The notes beneath the pieces were generated by a model. The model saw only the letters and a program-made list of their open reading frames with translations, did no database searches and had not been told where the DNA came from. Below, piece after piece: positions 1-8,831 of a stretch of 64,000 nt of DNA (its first letter is position 1; each line of letters begins with the position of its first letter). The DNA lies in assembly GCF_001303895.1 (NCBI RefSeq), contig NZ_LJSD01000071.1, positions 55,439-119,438 of the forward strand, read 5' to 3'. Made by a program: the position numbers and the translations under genes. The stretch is from Mesorhizobium sp. 1M-11 (lineage in GTDB: Bacteria; Pseudomonadota; Alphaproteobacteria; Rhizobiales; Rhizobiaceae).

Positions 1-7
1 GTTCACC

Positions 8-3000
8 GTGGCGATCACGCATTTCACGCCTCAGCTCATCGGCCGCAGCAGCGGCCGCAGCGCCGTGCTGGCCGCCGCGTACCGGCATTGCGCGAAGATG
101 ACCTACGAGAGCGAGGGCCGCACCGTCGATTTCACGAACAAGGGCAATCTCGGCCACGAGGAATTCCTGCTGCCGCCCGATGCGCCGCAATGGGCGCGGG
201 CGCTGATCGCCGACCGTTCGGTCGCGGGCGCGGCGGAGGCGTTCTGGAACAGGGTTGAGGCTTTCGAGAAGCGTGATGACGCGCAGTTCGCCAAGGAGTT
301 CATTGTCGCGCTGCCGGTCGAGCTCTCAAGGGAGCAGAACATCGCGCTGATGCGCCAGTTCGCCGTCGAACAGGTGCTCGCGCGCGGGCAGGTCGCCGAC
401 TGGGTCTACCACGACGAAGCCGGCAATCCGCATGTCCATCTGATGACGACGCTGCGGCCGCTGACCGAGAAGGGCTTTGGGCCGAAGAAGATCGCAGAAA
501 TTGGCGAGGACGGGCAACCGCTGCGCAACAAGGCGGGCAAGATCCAGTACCGGCTGTGGGCCGGAGAGAAGGCGGATTTCCTTGCGCAGCGCAACCGCTG
601 GCTCGATCTTCAGAACCAGCATCTGGCGCTCGCCGGATTGGAAATCCGCGTCGATGGCCGCTCTTATGCCGAGCGCGGCATCGATCTGGAGCCGACCGCG
701 CATGTCGGCGCCGGCGCCCGGGCGATCCAGCACAAGGCCGAGCGCCAGGGATGGTCGCCTACGCTGGAACGCATCGAGATTGCCGAGGCGCGGAAGGCGG
801 CCAATGCGGCCCGCATTCTCAAGCGCCCGGAGATCGTGCTCGACCTGCTGACGTCGGAGATGAGCGTCTTCGATGAACGCGATATTGCAAGGGTGCTGCA
901 TCGCTACGTCGACGATTCCGGCACCTTCCAGAACCTAATGACGCGCGTTCTCCGGAGCGCTCAGATCCTGCGGCTCGAACGCGCAGCCGTGGAATTCGAG
1001 ACAGGCCGCAAGCTTCCTGATCGTTACACCACGCGGCCGATGATCCGGCTCGAGGCCGAGATGGCGAACCGCGCGATCTGGCTGTCGGAGAAAGCAACCC
1101 ACGGCGTCGGGGAGAAAGTGCTGCGAAATGTGTTCGCACGCCATGATCGGCTCTCCGATGAGCAGCGGGCGGCGATCGAGCATGTGACGAAGGATGGCCG
1201 GATCGCCGCGGTCGTCGGACGCGCTGGCGCCGGCAAGACCACCATGATGAAGGCCGCGCGCGAGACCTGGGAGCTGGCTGGTTATAGGGTGATCGGCGGC
1301 ACGCTGGCCGGCAAGGCGGCGGAGGGCTTGCAGAAGGAAGCCGGCATCGAAAGCCGAACGCTCGCCTCATGGGAGCTGTACTGGAAGGAGGGCAGGGAGG
1401 CGCTGACCGGCAGGACGATCATGGTCATAGACGAGGCCGGCATGGTCGCCTCGAAACAGATGGCGTATTTCGTCGAAAAGGCCGTGCGCTTCGGCGCCAA
1501 GCTGGTGCTGATCGGCGATCCAGAACAGCTGCAGCCGATCGAGGCCGGAGCGCCCCTCCGCGCCATTGTCGAGCGCATCGGCTATGCCGAGCTCGAACGG
1601 ATTTATCGCCAGCGCGAGGAATGGATGCGCGCTGCCTCGCTCGATCTGGCGCGCGGCAATGTCGCGAAGGCGATCGCAGCCTATAACGGCCATGGGAAGA
1701 TCGTCGGAGAAAAGCTGAAGGCGCAGGCCGTCAGCAGCCTGATCGCCGCCTGGAACCAGGAATACGACCCGGCGAAGTCGACGCTGATCCTGGCGTATCT
1801 TCGCCGCGACGTGCGCGAACTCAATCGCCTTGCCCGCGAAAAGATGGTCGAGCGTGGCGTCGTCGGCGAGGGACACACCTTCCGGACGGAAGACGGCATC
1901 CGGGCATTTGACGCCGGTGACAGGATCGTCTTCCTCAGGAACGACAGCGCGCTCGGCGTCAAGAACGGCATGCTCGCGCGCGTCGTCGAAGCGGCACCCG
2001 GGAGGATCGTTGCCGAGATCGGACACGGTGGCGATCGCCGCCATGTCACGGTCGAACAGCGCCATTACAGCAACATCGATCATGGCTATGCGACGACCAT
2101 TCACAAGGCGCAGGGCGCCACTGTCGACAGGGTCAAGGTGCTGGCGTCGCTGTCGCTCGATCGTCACCTGACCTATGTGGCGATGACCCGTCACCGCGAG
2201 GATCTCGCGCTCTATTACGGCACGCGTTCCTTCGAAAAAGCTGGCGGGCTCGGGCACATCCTGTCGCGGAAGAATGCGAAGGAAACCACGCTCGACTACG
2301 AGCGTGGCACGCTCTACCGCCAAGCGCTGCGCTTTGCCGAGAACCGCGGCCTGCACATCGTTCGTGTCGCCCGGACACTGGTCCGCGATCGGCTCGACTG
2401 GACGCTGCGCCAGGCAGAGCGTCTCGCCGGCGCGGCCCGGCGGCTGAGGGTCGCCGGCGTTTGCCTTGGTCTTCACGACACCAGACAGGCCCGGACATTC
2501 AACGAGGCAGAACCGATGGTCGCCGGCATCAAGCAATTCGCCAAATCAATTCCCGACGCCGTCGCGGAAAAGATTCATAGCGACCCCGCGGTGAAGAAGC
2601 AGTGGGAGGAGGTCTCGACCCGGTTCCGTTATGTCTTCGCGGATCCTGAGACGGCCTTCCGCTCGTTGAATTTCGATGCGGTGCTGGCGAACCGCGATGC
2701 CGCGCAAAAGACGCTGGACAGGCTCGTCAGCGAACCCGCATCGTTCGGTCCCCTGATGGGCGGCACAGGTATGTTCGCAGGCAAGACACAGCGCGAGGAA
2801 CGGCGCGTGGCCGAGCTAAATGTCCCGGCGCTGAAACGCGACATCGAACGCTATCTCGATCTTCGCCAGACAGCCGGTAAGAAGATCGCGGCCGAGGAGC
2901 AGACGGTGCGCCGGCGCGTTTCGATCGACATACCGGCGCTCTCGCCAGATGCATACCGGGTCCTCGAAAAAGTCCGCGACGCGATCGACCGCAACGACCT

Positions 3001-3310
3001 GCCAGCCGCACTCGGTTATGCCGTCAGCAACCGCGAGATCAAGACGGAGATCGACGTCTTCAACAAGGCCGTTGCCGAACGTTTTGGCGGACGAAGGCTA
3101 CTGGTGAACGAGGCGCGCGCGCCGTCCGGAAAGCTGTTCGACAAGACGGCGGAAGGCATGGCGCCGGCGGGGAAACAGAAGCTCGCCGAAGCCTGGCCGG
3201 TCATGCGCGCCGCCCAGCAGCTCGCCGCCCATGAGCGCACTTCGGAAGTGCTGAAGCAAAGCGATGCTCTGCGCCTGACTCAGCGCCAAAGCCCGGTGAT
3301 GAAGCAATGA
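8..3310 (+). CDS. traA: Conjugative relaxase/helicase TraA (MobQ, Ti-type)
   Basis: TraA nicks the plasmid at oriT, stays attached to the strand and unwinds it for transfer. The 1100-residue protein starts with the standard MAITHFTPQ sequence, from a GTG only seven bases inside the window. The first ~230 residues are a MobA/MobL relaxase domain with the metal-binding HVH cluster near residues 142-144. A RecD/UvrD-type helicase follows: Walker A (GRAGAGKTT) near residue 405, Walker B (MVIDEAG) near 472, and a late YVAMTRHRED motif. Its length matches Ti-plasmid TraA. The stop overlaps the traF start (ATGA), so the genes are translationally coupled. oriT and the divergent traCDG genes would lie just left of the window. 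Confidence 0.97.
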   Translation: MAITHFTPQLIGRSSGRSAVLAAAYRHCAKMTYESEGRTVDFTNKGNLGHEEFLLPPDAPQWARALIADRSVAGAAEAFWNRVEAFEKRDDAQFAKEFIVALPVELSREQNIALMRQFAVEQVLARGQVADWVYHDEAGNPHVHLMTTLRPLTEKGFGPKKIAEIGEDGQPLRNKAGKIQYRLWAGEKADFLAQRNRWLDLQNQHLALAGLEIRVDGRSYAERGIDLEPTAHVGAGARAIQHKAERQGWSPTLERIEIAEARKAANAARILKRPEIVLDLLTSEMSVFDERDIARVLHRYVDDSGTFQNLMTRVLRSAQILRLERAAVEFETGRKLPDRYTTRPMIRLEAEMANRAIWLSEKATHGVGEKVLRNVFARHDRLSDEQRAAIEHVTKDGRIAAVVGRAGAGKTTMMKAARETWELAGYRVIGGTLAGKAAEGLQKEAGIESRTLASWELYWKEGREALTGRTIMVIDEAGMVASKQMAYFVEKAVRFGAKLVLIGDPEQLQPIEAGAPLRAIVERIGYAELERIYRQREEWMRAASLDLARGNVAKAIAAYNGHGKIVGEKLKAQAVSSLIAAWNQEYDPAKSTLILAYLRRDVRELNRLAREKMVERGVVGEGHTFRTEDGIRAFDAGDRIVFLRNDSALGVKNGMLARVVEAAPGRIVAEIGHGGDRRHVTVEQRHYSNIDHGYATTIHKAQGATVDRVKVLASLSLDRHLTYVAMTRHREDLALYYGTRSFEKAGGLGHILSRKNAKETTLDYERGTLYRQALRFAENRGLHIVRVARTLVRDRLDWTLRQAERLAGAARRLRVAGVCLGLHDTRQARTFNEAEPMVAGIKQFAKSIPDAVAEKIHSDPAVKKQWEEVSTRFRYVFADPETAFRSLNFDAVLANRDAAQKTLDRLVSEPASFGPLMGGTGMFAGKTQREERRVAELNVPALKRDIERYLDLRQTAGKKIAAEEQTVRRRVSIDIPALSPDAYRVLEKVRDAIDRNDLPAALGYAVSNREIKTEIDVFNKAVAERFGGRRLLVNEARAPSGKLFDKTAEGMAPAGKQKLAEAWPVMRAAQQLAAHERTSEVLKQSDALRLTQRQSPVMKQ

Positions 3311-3837
3311 GCCGCGTTGCCGCGATCCGATCTGCTGGCGCCGCGATAGCGGGCATTGCCGCTGTCGCGGCGGCGGGCTGGCTGGGAGGTTATCGCATCA
3401 ACACCACGCCTAGTTATCCGCTCGGTCTGTGGCGCATCGAGGCGCTCGAGCGTCCCGCAGCGATCGGCGATCTCGTCTTCATCTGTCCGCCGCTCACGCC
3501 GGCCATCGTGATGGCATTCGAGCGCGGCTATATCCGCCGTGGGCTTTGTCCTGGCCAGCTCAGTCCGCTCATAAAAACGGTAGTGGCGGCAGAGGGGCAA
3601 TCGGTCGACATAGGCGTGCATGTGTCGGTCGAAGGGCGGCAACTTGCGCATTCAGAAATTCATCGCGTTGACGCCGCGGGCAGCGCCCTTGTCGCCTGGC
3701 ATGGTGGAACCGTTCCGCCCGGTTATCTCTATCTCCACTCCGATTTCGCCGGCTCATATGACTCGCGGTATTTCGGCCCGATCCCGTCAGCCGGCCTGCT
3801 TGGCCGTGCCTTCCCGGTCCTCACCTTCGAACCTTGA
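3307..3837 (+). CDS. traF: Conjugal transfer peptidase TraF (S26 family)
   Basis: TraF is a membrane-anchored serine protease of the signal peptidase S26 family. In Ti/RP4-type systems it matures and cyclizes the TrbC pilin. The 176-residue protein has an N-terminal hydrophobic segment (about residues 10-27), the catalytic serine in PSYPLGLWR (S36), the probable catalytic lysine in LIKTVVA (K90) and a C-terminal SYDSRYFGPI box. Its start overlaps the traA stop. Its 3' end overlaps the start I prefer for traB by about 80 bases, as expected for a traAFBH operon. Its likely substrate, trbC, is at 54.3-54.7 kb. Confidence 0.95.
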   Translation: MSRVAAIRSAGAAIAGIAAVAAAGWLGGYRINTTPSYPLGLWRIEALERPAAIGDLVFICPPLTPAIVMAFERGYIRRGLCPGQLSPLIKTVVAAEGQSVDIGVHVSVEGRQLAHSEIHRVDAAGSALVAWHGGTVPPGYLYLHSDFAGSYDSRYFGPIPSAGLLGRAFPVLTFEP

Positions 3838-4993
3838 TGGCGTTCGGTCCTTTGGCCTTGTCGCCCTCGCCGCGCTGGCCGGAGGCATCGGATGGAGCGG
3901 TCATGTTCTCGCCCTCCCGGTTGCATTCGCATTCCCGGCGCTGTGGGCGTTCTCGCGATCGCGGCTGATCGCGGCGGCTGTCTCCGCGGCGTATTTTCTT
4001 GCTGCGTCGCGGGGCTTGCCGCAAGGTGTCGCCAATTTCTACGCTTCCGACCTCTGGCCGGGACTCCTGCTATGGTTCGCTGCCTCGCTCGCTTTTGTCC
4101 TCGTGCATGCGGCACTGTGGACGAAACTATCGGGGAAGGGGAGGGCGGCGCGTTATCTGGCGGCGGCGGCGTTGATGGGAATGCCGCCCTTCGGCATCGT
4201 CGGATGGGCGCATCCGCTCACCGCTGCCGGCGTTCTGTTTCCCAGTTCGGGGTGGTGGGGCTTGGCGGCTGCCGCGGCCGGTCTGCTTGCCATGACGACG
4301 CGATGTTGGCCGGTAGCGGCGATCGTGCTGGCCGGTTTCTGGCTCTGGTCAGCAGCAACTTGGACGCCTCCACCCCCGCCCGCAGGATGGGCCGGCCTTG
4401 ATCTCGCGCTGGGGCAAAGCCTCGGCCGCGACGCCACGCTGGAGCGGCAGCAGGAATTGCTCGGTGCTGTGAAACGGAAGGCGGGCGAGGGCGCCCGCGT
4501 CGTCGTTTTTCCCGAAAGCGCCCTGGGATTCTGGACGCCGACGGTGGAGCGTCTCTGGCGCTCGAAGCTGCACGGCACGCCCGTCACGGTGATCGCAGGC
4601 GCGGCGATCGTCGACGATGCGGGCTATGACAATGTCCTGATCGCGGTATCGGCCGAGGCCGCGACGATCCTCTACCGCGAGCGAATGCCGGTGCCGGTTT
4701 CCATGTGGCAACCTTGGCGCAGCTGGTTCGGTGAGAGCGGCGGCGCCCGGGCGCATCTCTTCGCCAACCCGGTCGTCGAGCTCGGTGGCGAAAGGATCGC
4801 CCCGTTGATCTGCTACGAGCAACTCATCCTGTGGCCCGTCCTGCAATCCGCGCAGCACTCGCCCGGAATGATCGTTGCCGTCGGTAACGGATGGTGGACG
4901 AAGGGGACGTCAATCGTTGCCATCCAGAAGGCCAGCGCCAGAGCTTGGGCGCGCCTCTTCGGCATCCCGCTCGTCACCGCCTTCAACACCTGA
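3758..4993 (+). CDS. traB: Conjugal transfer protein TraB (carbon-nitrogen hydrolase fold)
   Basis: TraB is a conserved Ti-type transfer protein of unclear biochemical role. It has several N-terminal membrane segments (roughly residues 25-190), including LAASRGLPQGVANFYA, and then a nitrilase/Lnt-like domain. The nucleophile site is present as LICYEQ (C352) and the glutamate as FPESALG (E253). Where Lnt has its catalytic lysine (Y-x-K-x-x-L-V-P), this protein reads YRERMPVP, so the classical Glu-Lys-Cys triad is not intact. I chose the ATG at 3758. The frame is open further upstream to an ATG at 3620, deep inside traF. The gene is followed 11 bases later by traH. Confidence 0.88.
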   Translation: MTRGISARSRQPACLAVPSRSSPSNLDGVRSFGLVALAALAGGIGWSGHVLALPVAFAFPALWAFSRSRLIAAAVSAAYFLAASRGLPQGVANFYASDLWPGLLLWFAASLAFVLVHAALWTKLSGKGRAARYLAAAALMGMPPFGIVGWAHPLTAAGVLFPSSGWWGLAAAAAGLLAMTTRCWPVAAIVLAGFWLWSAATWTPPPPPAGWAGLDLALGQSLGRDATLERQQELLGAVKRKAGEGARVVVFPESALGFWTPTVERLWRSKLHGTPVTVIAGAAIVDDAGYDNVLIAVSAEAATILYRERMPVPVSMWQPWRSWFGESGGARAHLFANPVVELGGERIAPLICYEQLILWPVLQSAQHSPGMIVAVGNGWWTKGTSIVAIQKASARAWARLFGIPLVTAFNT

Positions 4994-5004
4994 GAGGCAA
5001 ACGC

Positions 5005-5612
5005 ATGATCGATGCAGCCCTGATCGAGAACTGCTCCGACCCCGCGCTGAAGCCGGCGATCGTCGAGCGCTTCATCGCAGAGGCTGGATCGCCCGATCCA
5101 CTGACAGTCACCGTCCGGTCCGGCGATCGCGTCGTGCTCGTGCCGAAGCCGGGGACACCGGACGACGCCATCACACTCATGCGCCAGTATGTCGGCAAGG
5201 CCGTGGTCCGCGTCGGCATCACCCAGTATCCGGCCGGTCTCGGAATCGCGGATCCCTCCGAGCTGAAGCCGGACCTGATCGACGCCTGCGAAAACATCCG
5301 CATGGCACGGCGCTGTTCGGCAAGGTCTATCGCATCGTCACGAAATGGTATGGCAACGCCGTCGATGAGGCATTCGACGACGCGATCTACGCCTGGAAGA
5401 CCGGGTATTTCGAGGGCAGGACGGTGTTCATCGAGCCGGATCCGGGCGATGTGCCCGTCGCGGCCCCGGAAGTTGAGGAACAGGGGAGCGATCGGGAAGG
5501 GGGTTCGGCCGCGCCCACTGACGAGGCGACGAAAATGCCGGAGCAGGCCGGCGATCCCAACGCCGCCGGAATCCGCATCGACCTTTCGGGGATCGGCGGC
5601 GTGGGTCAGTAA
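5005..5612 (+). pseudogene. traH: traH, disrupted by a single-base deletion
   Basis: The first 100 codons match TraH of rhizobial conjugative plasmids (begins MIDAALIENCSDPALKP; contains ELKPDLIDACENIRM). After the ATG at 5302 the frame is lost. One G is missing around 5304-5306, where ATG GGC ACG GCG is expected and ATGGCACGGCG is seen. The TraH sequence resumes in the +2 frame (ALFGKVYRIVTKWYGN) and runs to a proper TAA at 5612. Uncorrected, the first frame reads nonsense to 5619. It is the last gene of traAFBH. This is either a real, recent inactivation or a sequencing error in a short G run. TraH is dispensable in related plasmids as far as I know. Confidence 0.85.
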
Positions 5613-5838
5613 AGGTTGATCGCCTGTTCGAGATGACGGACGACGCATCCTCCTGACGCCGGGCTGCCTTCCGCATTGATCAGATGGCCGCAAATGAGCG
5701 TTTGGTGGCGTGAGTATTAGCAGCGCTTCAGACAAGATTCAGACCGCCCATTCAATTTCGCTAAATTTCGGCTAAAGCTTTGATCTGGCGATGGGGATCG
5801 TTCCACGTTATAGAGGCATCGGGGCAGTACGCGCTGTC

Positions 5839-5989
5839 CCGGGGTGTAGAAACCCCTTGTCCATCGGTTGGTGTCGGCCGTGACGGCACCGAGATCCTCT
5901 GGCCATTGGCCGGGGGCCTGTGACGTATGTCCAGGCGCCTCGGTGCTAAAGGTCACGGGACCGTGTGGACACGGTTTTCTACCCCCCGG
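5839..5989. repeat. Long nested imperfect inverted repeat upstream of traM
   Basis: The region between traH and traM (5613-6054) contains no convincing gene but forms a long hairpin. The left arm, starting CCGGGGTGTAGAAACC, is mirrored by the right arm ending GGTTTTCTACCCCCCGG. Further inside, CGTGAC pairs with GTCACG (5953-5958), GCACCGAG (5886-5893) pairs with CTCGGTGC (5939-5946), and GCCTG (5916-5920) pairs with CAGGC (5932-5936). The right arm also holds a small palindrome ACCGTGT-GG-ACACGGT at 5960-5975. It could be a structured leader or small RNA controlling traM, or a miniature element. I cannot assign it to a known RNA family. Confidence 0.6.
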
Positions 5990-6054
5990 CTTGGGGTCAA
6001 GGGATGTATCTTGGCGGGGGCGCACCGCGGACACACCATCCGGGGTCGATCTAC

Positions 6055-6393
6055 ATGAGTGGAAAACAAGGTTCCTTAAGCACGCACAAACAATTGCTGA
6101 GCCCGGTTGTCGGCCTCACCGAGACCCTGCCGAAGACGGATCTGGAGCAGATTGCCGTAGAGGCTATAAGGAGGCACCGACAACTCCGCGACGAGGCGGA
6201 GGCGCTGGAAGCCTCCTATAGCGCACAGCCTTCGAAGTCGGTGGACACCGTTGGCGCGTCGCGTCTGGCCTGGGTAAGCGCGATGATCTACATGCACGCG
6301 CAGCAGACGCTCCTGTCGACCGTGCTGGATGTGCTCGGCTATATACCGGATGTGCCGGACGACGAACCGGGTCGACAGGTCATATCAGCTTGA
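6055..6393 (+). CDS. traM: TraR antiactivator TraM
   Basis: TraM binds the quorum-sensing activator TraR and blocks its DNA binding, which sets a threshold for conjugation. The 112-residue product from the ATG at 6055 keeps the family core: VGLTETLPKTDLEQIAVEAI near residues 18-40 and, at the end, SAMIYMHAQQTLLSTVLDVLGYIP, the helical dimer/TraR-binding part. The frame is open upstream to 5965, but those extra 30 residues have no family similarity, so the shorter start is preferred. The gene converges on traR and their 3' ends overlap by 14 bases, the usual traR/traM pairing on Ti/Sym plasmids. Confidence 0.93.
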   Translation: MSGKQGSLSTHKQLLSPVVGLTETLPKTDLEQIAVEAIRRHRQLRDEAEALEASYSAQPSKSVDTVGASRLAWVSAMIYMHAQQTLLSTVLDVLGYIPDVPDDEPGRQVISA

Positions 6394-7084
6394 GCTTTGT
6401 GGCGAGGGCCGTTGCCTGCGCCAGGCTGGCCGCATCGAGCGCTTTGCGGGCGTTGTTGAGATGAAAGTTGACCGTGGCGTAGGACATTCCCTCGATCGTC
6501 GCGATCGCTCTCATAGACTTGCCCTCGGCGGACCATTTGAGGCACAACGCCTGCTTGGCCGTCAGTTCGATAGAGCGCGCGGCAGTTGGCGTGGCGTCAT
6601 AGTGTTCCAAGCTGGCATGCAGCAGCGCGACGGCGTTGACAGCGCCGAGCTGATCGATATCCGTTTCGAGTGACAGCGACGGCTTGTTCGATGCAAGCGT
6701 TAGCATCGACATATGCCCGAAGGCGGTCCTGATCGGCACGCTGACCCCCGATCGTATGCCGAAGTCTCCGGCCTCCCTGTAAAAGGCTCTCACAGCTTTG
6801 GAGCGAACCTCCTTTGGGTTTCCCGCGGCCCAGCTGAACGCCTGCATCTTCGCCCGCGCCGCCGCCACCACCGGATCGACACGCATATAGTCACGGGAGA
6901 GGTAGCGCGTCTGCCACGCGGCCGGATAGTTGGAAACCGCATAGGTGCGGACCGGTTGCACATTGAGGTAGGCATAACATTCGAATCCGAGTTCCCGAAC
7001 CAGTCCAGGCAGGGCCTCCTTCAAAGAAGCCTCGGTTGAGGCGATCGACGAGAGGTCGATCAGTTTCTGAAACCAAGTCTGCAT
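6380..7084 (-). CDS. traR: LuxR-type quorum-sensing activator TraR
   Basis: TraR binds the acyl-homoserine lactone made by TraI and activates tra, trb and rep promoters. The 234-residue protein matches TraR end to end. The N-terminal autoinducer domain retains the ligand contacts (W in PAAW, Y in TRY, D in RVDP, W in AFSW). The linker carries DFGIRSGVSVPIRTAFG, and the C-terminal LuxR helix-turn-helix spans about residues 170-230, ending ATKLKLI. It converges on traM. The cognate synthase gene (traI, 55654-56277) lies about 49 kb away on the other side of the cargo. I could not identify a classical 18-bp tra box by eye, so the operator sequence may differ from the Agrobacterium consensus. Confidence 0.93.
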   Translation of the reverse strand: MQTWFQKLIDLSSIASTEASLKEALPGLVRELGFECYAYLNVQPVRTYAVSNYPAAWQTRYLSRDYMRVDPVVAAARAKMQAFSWAAGNPKEVRSKAVRAFYREAGDFGIRSGVSVPIRTAFGHMSMLTLASNKPSLSLETDIDQLGAVNAVALLHASLEHYDATPTAARSIELTAKQALCLKWSAEGKSMRAIATIEGMSYATVNFHLNNARKALDAASLAQATALATKLKLI

Positions 7085-7306
7085 TCGGGATCCTCAGCTA
7101 ACCCGGTCTAGCCTCACCACAGTATAGGAAATTCAAATTGCCCAGAAAGGCGGCTTAGTTAATGACCTTTGTGGTCCAGCTTAAAGGGTTCACTCCAGAG
7201 ATCGTGGTTAAAAATTGCAAGTGAGTTTTCAAATACCTGTCTCTGACTTCTCGCTTAAATAGGCCGTTTCGGAAGGCTCCCCCTTATGCCGGAGCATAAG
7301 TCGCTC

Positions 7307-7567
7307 TTAGACAACTATACCAAGGGTGAACCCCACGATCATCAGCAGCGCAAAAAGAACGAGGCACACCGCGAAGGCAAACAGCATTGCCCACAGCTCT
7401 TTTTTGGCATTGGTCCGAACACTATGGCGAATAGACGCTGGCCGAGCGATGGCGTTGCCGGCTCGCACCACCCGGACGAATTTTCGGCAGAAAGACGGAG
7501 AACGACGATGCTTCGGAGGCGACGACCGTTCATCGTTATCGACATAGAAAATCCACAATGGATCCAT
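7307..7567 (-). CDS. Hypothetical small membrane protein
   Basis: This 86-residue reading frame ends in a strongly hydrophobic stretch of about 28 residues (from LWAMLFAFAV to FTLGIVV) that could form one transmembrane helix. A purine-rich AGGA lies upstream of the ATG. The first 55 residues are basic and show no recognizable domain. It sits between traR and the catabolic operon. The opposite strand is also open in part, so this may not be a real gene. No function can be proposed. Confidence 0.35.
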   Translation of the reverse strand: MDPLWIFYVDNDERSSPPKHRRSPSFCRKFVRVVRAGNAIARPASIRHSVRTNAKKELWAMLFAFAVCLVLFALLMIVGFTLGIVV

Positions 7568-7609
7568 GCTGATCCTGCCTTCTCAGGGTATTGACGTTAA
7601 GGACGCCGC

Positions 7610-8008
7610 CTAGTCAGGGATCACAGCGATCGCTTCCACCTCGATTAGGTATTCTGGGAACGCGAGCGTCTCGACGCCGACAAGCACGTCCGTCGGGTGA
7701 TGGTCTCCAAAAACCGCTCGCCGGCCTGGATCTATCAAGGGCAGGTATTCAGACTTGAACTGCGCAACGTAGATGCCGAGCCGCGTAACGTCCTGTGGCT
7801 GGGCGCCCGCTGCGCTCAAGGCAACGCCCAAGTTTGCGAAAGCCTGGGCTGCTTGTTTCGCCATGTCGCCCGGACCTACGAGGTGGCCATTTCGGTCTTC
7901 CGGATATTGACCGGCGATGAAAACCATCCGGCTCCCGCGCGCGACAATCACATGGGTATAATTGTTGGGAGCGTCTATCCCTTCCGGATTTATGCACAGA
8001 TGCGCCAT
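7610..8008 (-). CDS. RidA family (YjgF/YER057c/UK114) protein
   Basis: RidA-fold proteins hydrolyse reactive enamine/imine intermediates released by PLP enzymes and related amine catabolism. The ~132-residue product shows the family pattern: FIAGQYPEDRNGHLVG, then QAAQAFANLGVALSAAGAQPQDV, then FPEYLIEVEAIAV at the C-terminus. An AGGAGG lies five bases before the ATG at 8008. A GTG two codons upstream overlaps that ribosome site and is less likely. It is the last gene of the leftward ABC transporter/oxidation operon, ten bases after the hydrolase gene. A second RidA-like gene ends the divergent operon (21052-21546). The conserved deaminase arginine of classical RidA is not obvious here, so the exact activity is uncertain. 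Confidence 0.85.
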   Translation of the reverse strand: MAHLCINPEGIDAPNNYTHVIVARGSRMVFIAGQYPEDRNGHLVGPGDMAKQAAQAFANLGVALSAAGAQPQDVTRLGIYVAQFKSEYLPLIDPGRRAVFGDHHPTDVLVGVETLAFPEYLIEVEAIAVIPD

Positions 8009-8018
8009 TTCCACCTCC

Positions 8019-8801
8019 TCATGAAGATTTGTTCGATCGTTCCGCGTTGGCTGCTATGACCTGCCGCCAGACGATGAATTCCTCGACGATCTGCCGGTAT
8101 CTTTTCCCGTCGAAGCTGGCGAAATGCCCCGCATGACAGGTTTGAACGGGCAGGTCGCGTATGCGCTCGCAGGACGCGAGATACTGGTCCTCATCGGCGC
8201 TGTACCAGCTGGTGCGGCCGATGCCGCGCGACCCGTTGTGCACCACGTCGCCGCTGAACAGGATACGGTCGCGGTGGTCGTAGAGCATGATCGAGCCTGG
8301 CGAGTGGCCGGGCACGTGGAGCACCTCAAGAGCGCGATCGCCCAAATCAATGACGGCCCCGTCCTCCAGCAACCGCGTCGGCGCGGCAGGTCTGATCGCG
8401 TGATTCCGGACCTCGAGCGGATCAATCGAGACGGCAATCATCTCCGGCACCGCATAAGGGTCGTAGATCGTGTTCGCCGGCGTGGGATCGGCCAGAACGG
8501 ATGCCTCGGCGGAATGAACGCAGCGGCATTCGAATTCATGGTTGCAACCGATATGGTCGCAGTGACTGTGGCTGGAAACCACGTCGACATTGCGGCTGAC
8601 TTCCTCGCCGAGGAAGCTGCGCAACGACACATAGCCGAACCCTGTATCGAACAGCAGGTTGCGGTCGCGCCCGCGCACCAGCCACATGTTGCAGCCGTGG
8701 CCTTCGCTGATGAACGTCTCGCGAATCTTCCAGATATTCTCGTCAACGCGCTCCGAGTGGTACCACTGCTCGCTCGTGAATTCGGAGAAGCTTCGAAACA
8801 T
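8019..8801 (-). CDS. Metallo-beta-lactamase-fold hydrolase
   Basis: This is a 260-residue cytoplasmic hydrolase. It carries the defining zinc motif HSHCDHIG (about residues 78-85), a downstream histidine in VLHVPGHSPGSIML and the metal-bridging aspartate in ILFSGDVVH. The region after that (GRTSWYSADEDQYL, CHAGHFASF) supplies another likely metal histidine. A GGAGG-type ribosome site precedes the ATG at 8801. It sits between aldehyde dehydrogenase and RidA genes in one transcription unit, so it probably opens an ester, thioester or lactone formed during oxidation of the imported substrate. The substrate cannot be read from the sequence. Glyoxalase II-like activity is an alternative. Confidence 0.85.
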   Translation of the reverse strand: MFRSFSEFTSEQWYHSERVDENIWKIRETFISEGHGCNMWLVRGRDRNLLFDTGFGYVSLRSFLGEEVSRNVDVVSSHSHCDHIGCNHEFECRCVHSAEASVLADPTPANTIYDPYAVPEMIAVSIDPLEVRNHAIRPAAPTRLLEDGAVIDLGDRALEVLHVPGHSPGSIMLYDHRDRILFSGDVVHNGSRGIGRTSWYSADEDQYLASCERIRDLPVQTCHAGHFASFDGKRYRQIVEEFIVWRQVIAANAERSNKSS

Positions 8802-8831
8802 CAGGTGCCGCCTCCAATGTTGGTTTCTTAC

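Noticed and set aside
1367..2536. 389-codon open frame antisense to traA
   Set aside because: It lies wholly over the well-supported helicase domain of traA. Long antisense frames are common in GC-rich coding DNA, and it has no domain pattern.
5717..6034. 105-codon minus-strand frame through the traM upstream hairpin
   Set aside because: Its sequence is fully explained by the inverted repeat, and it has no recognizable protein family.
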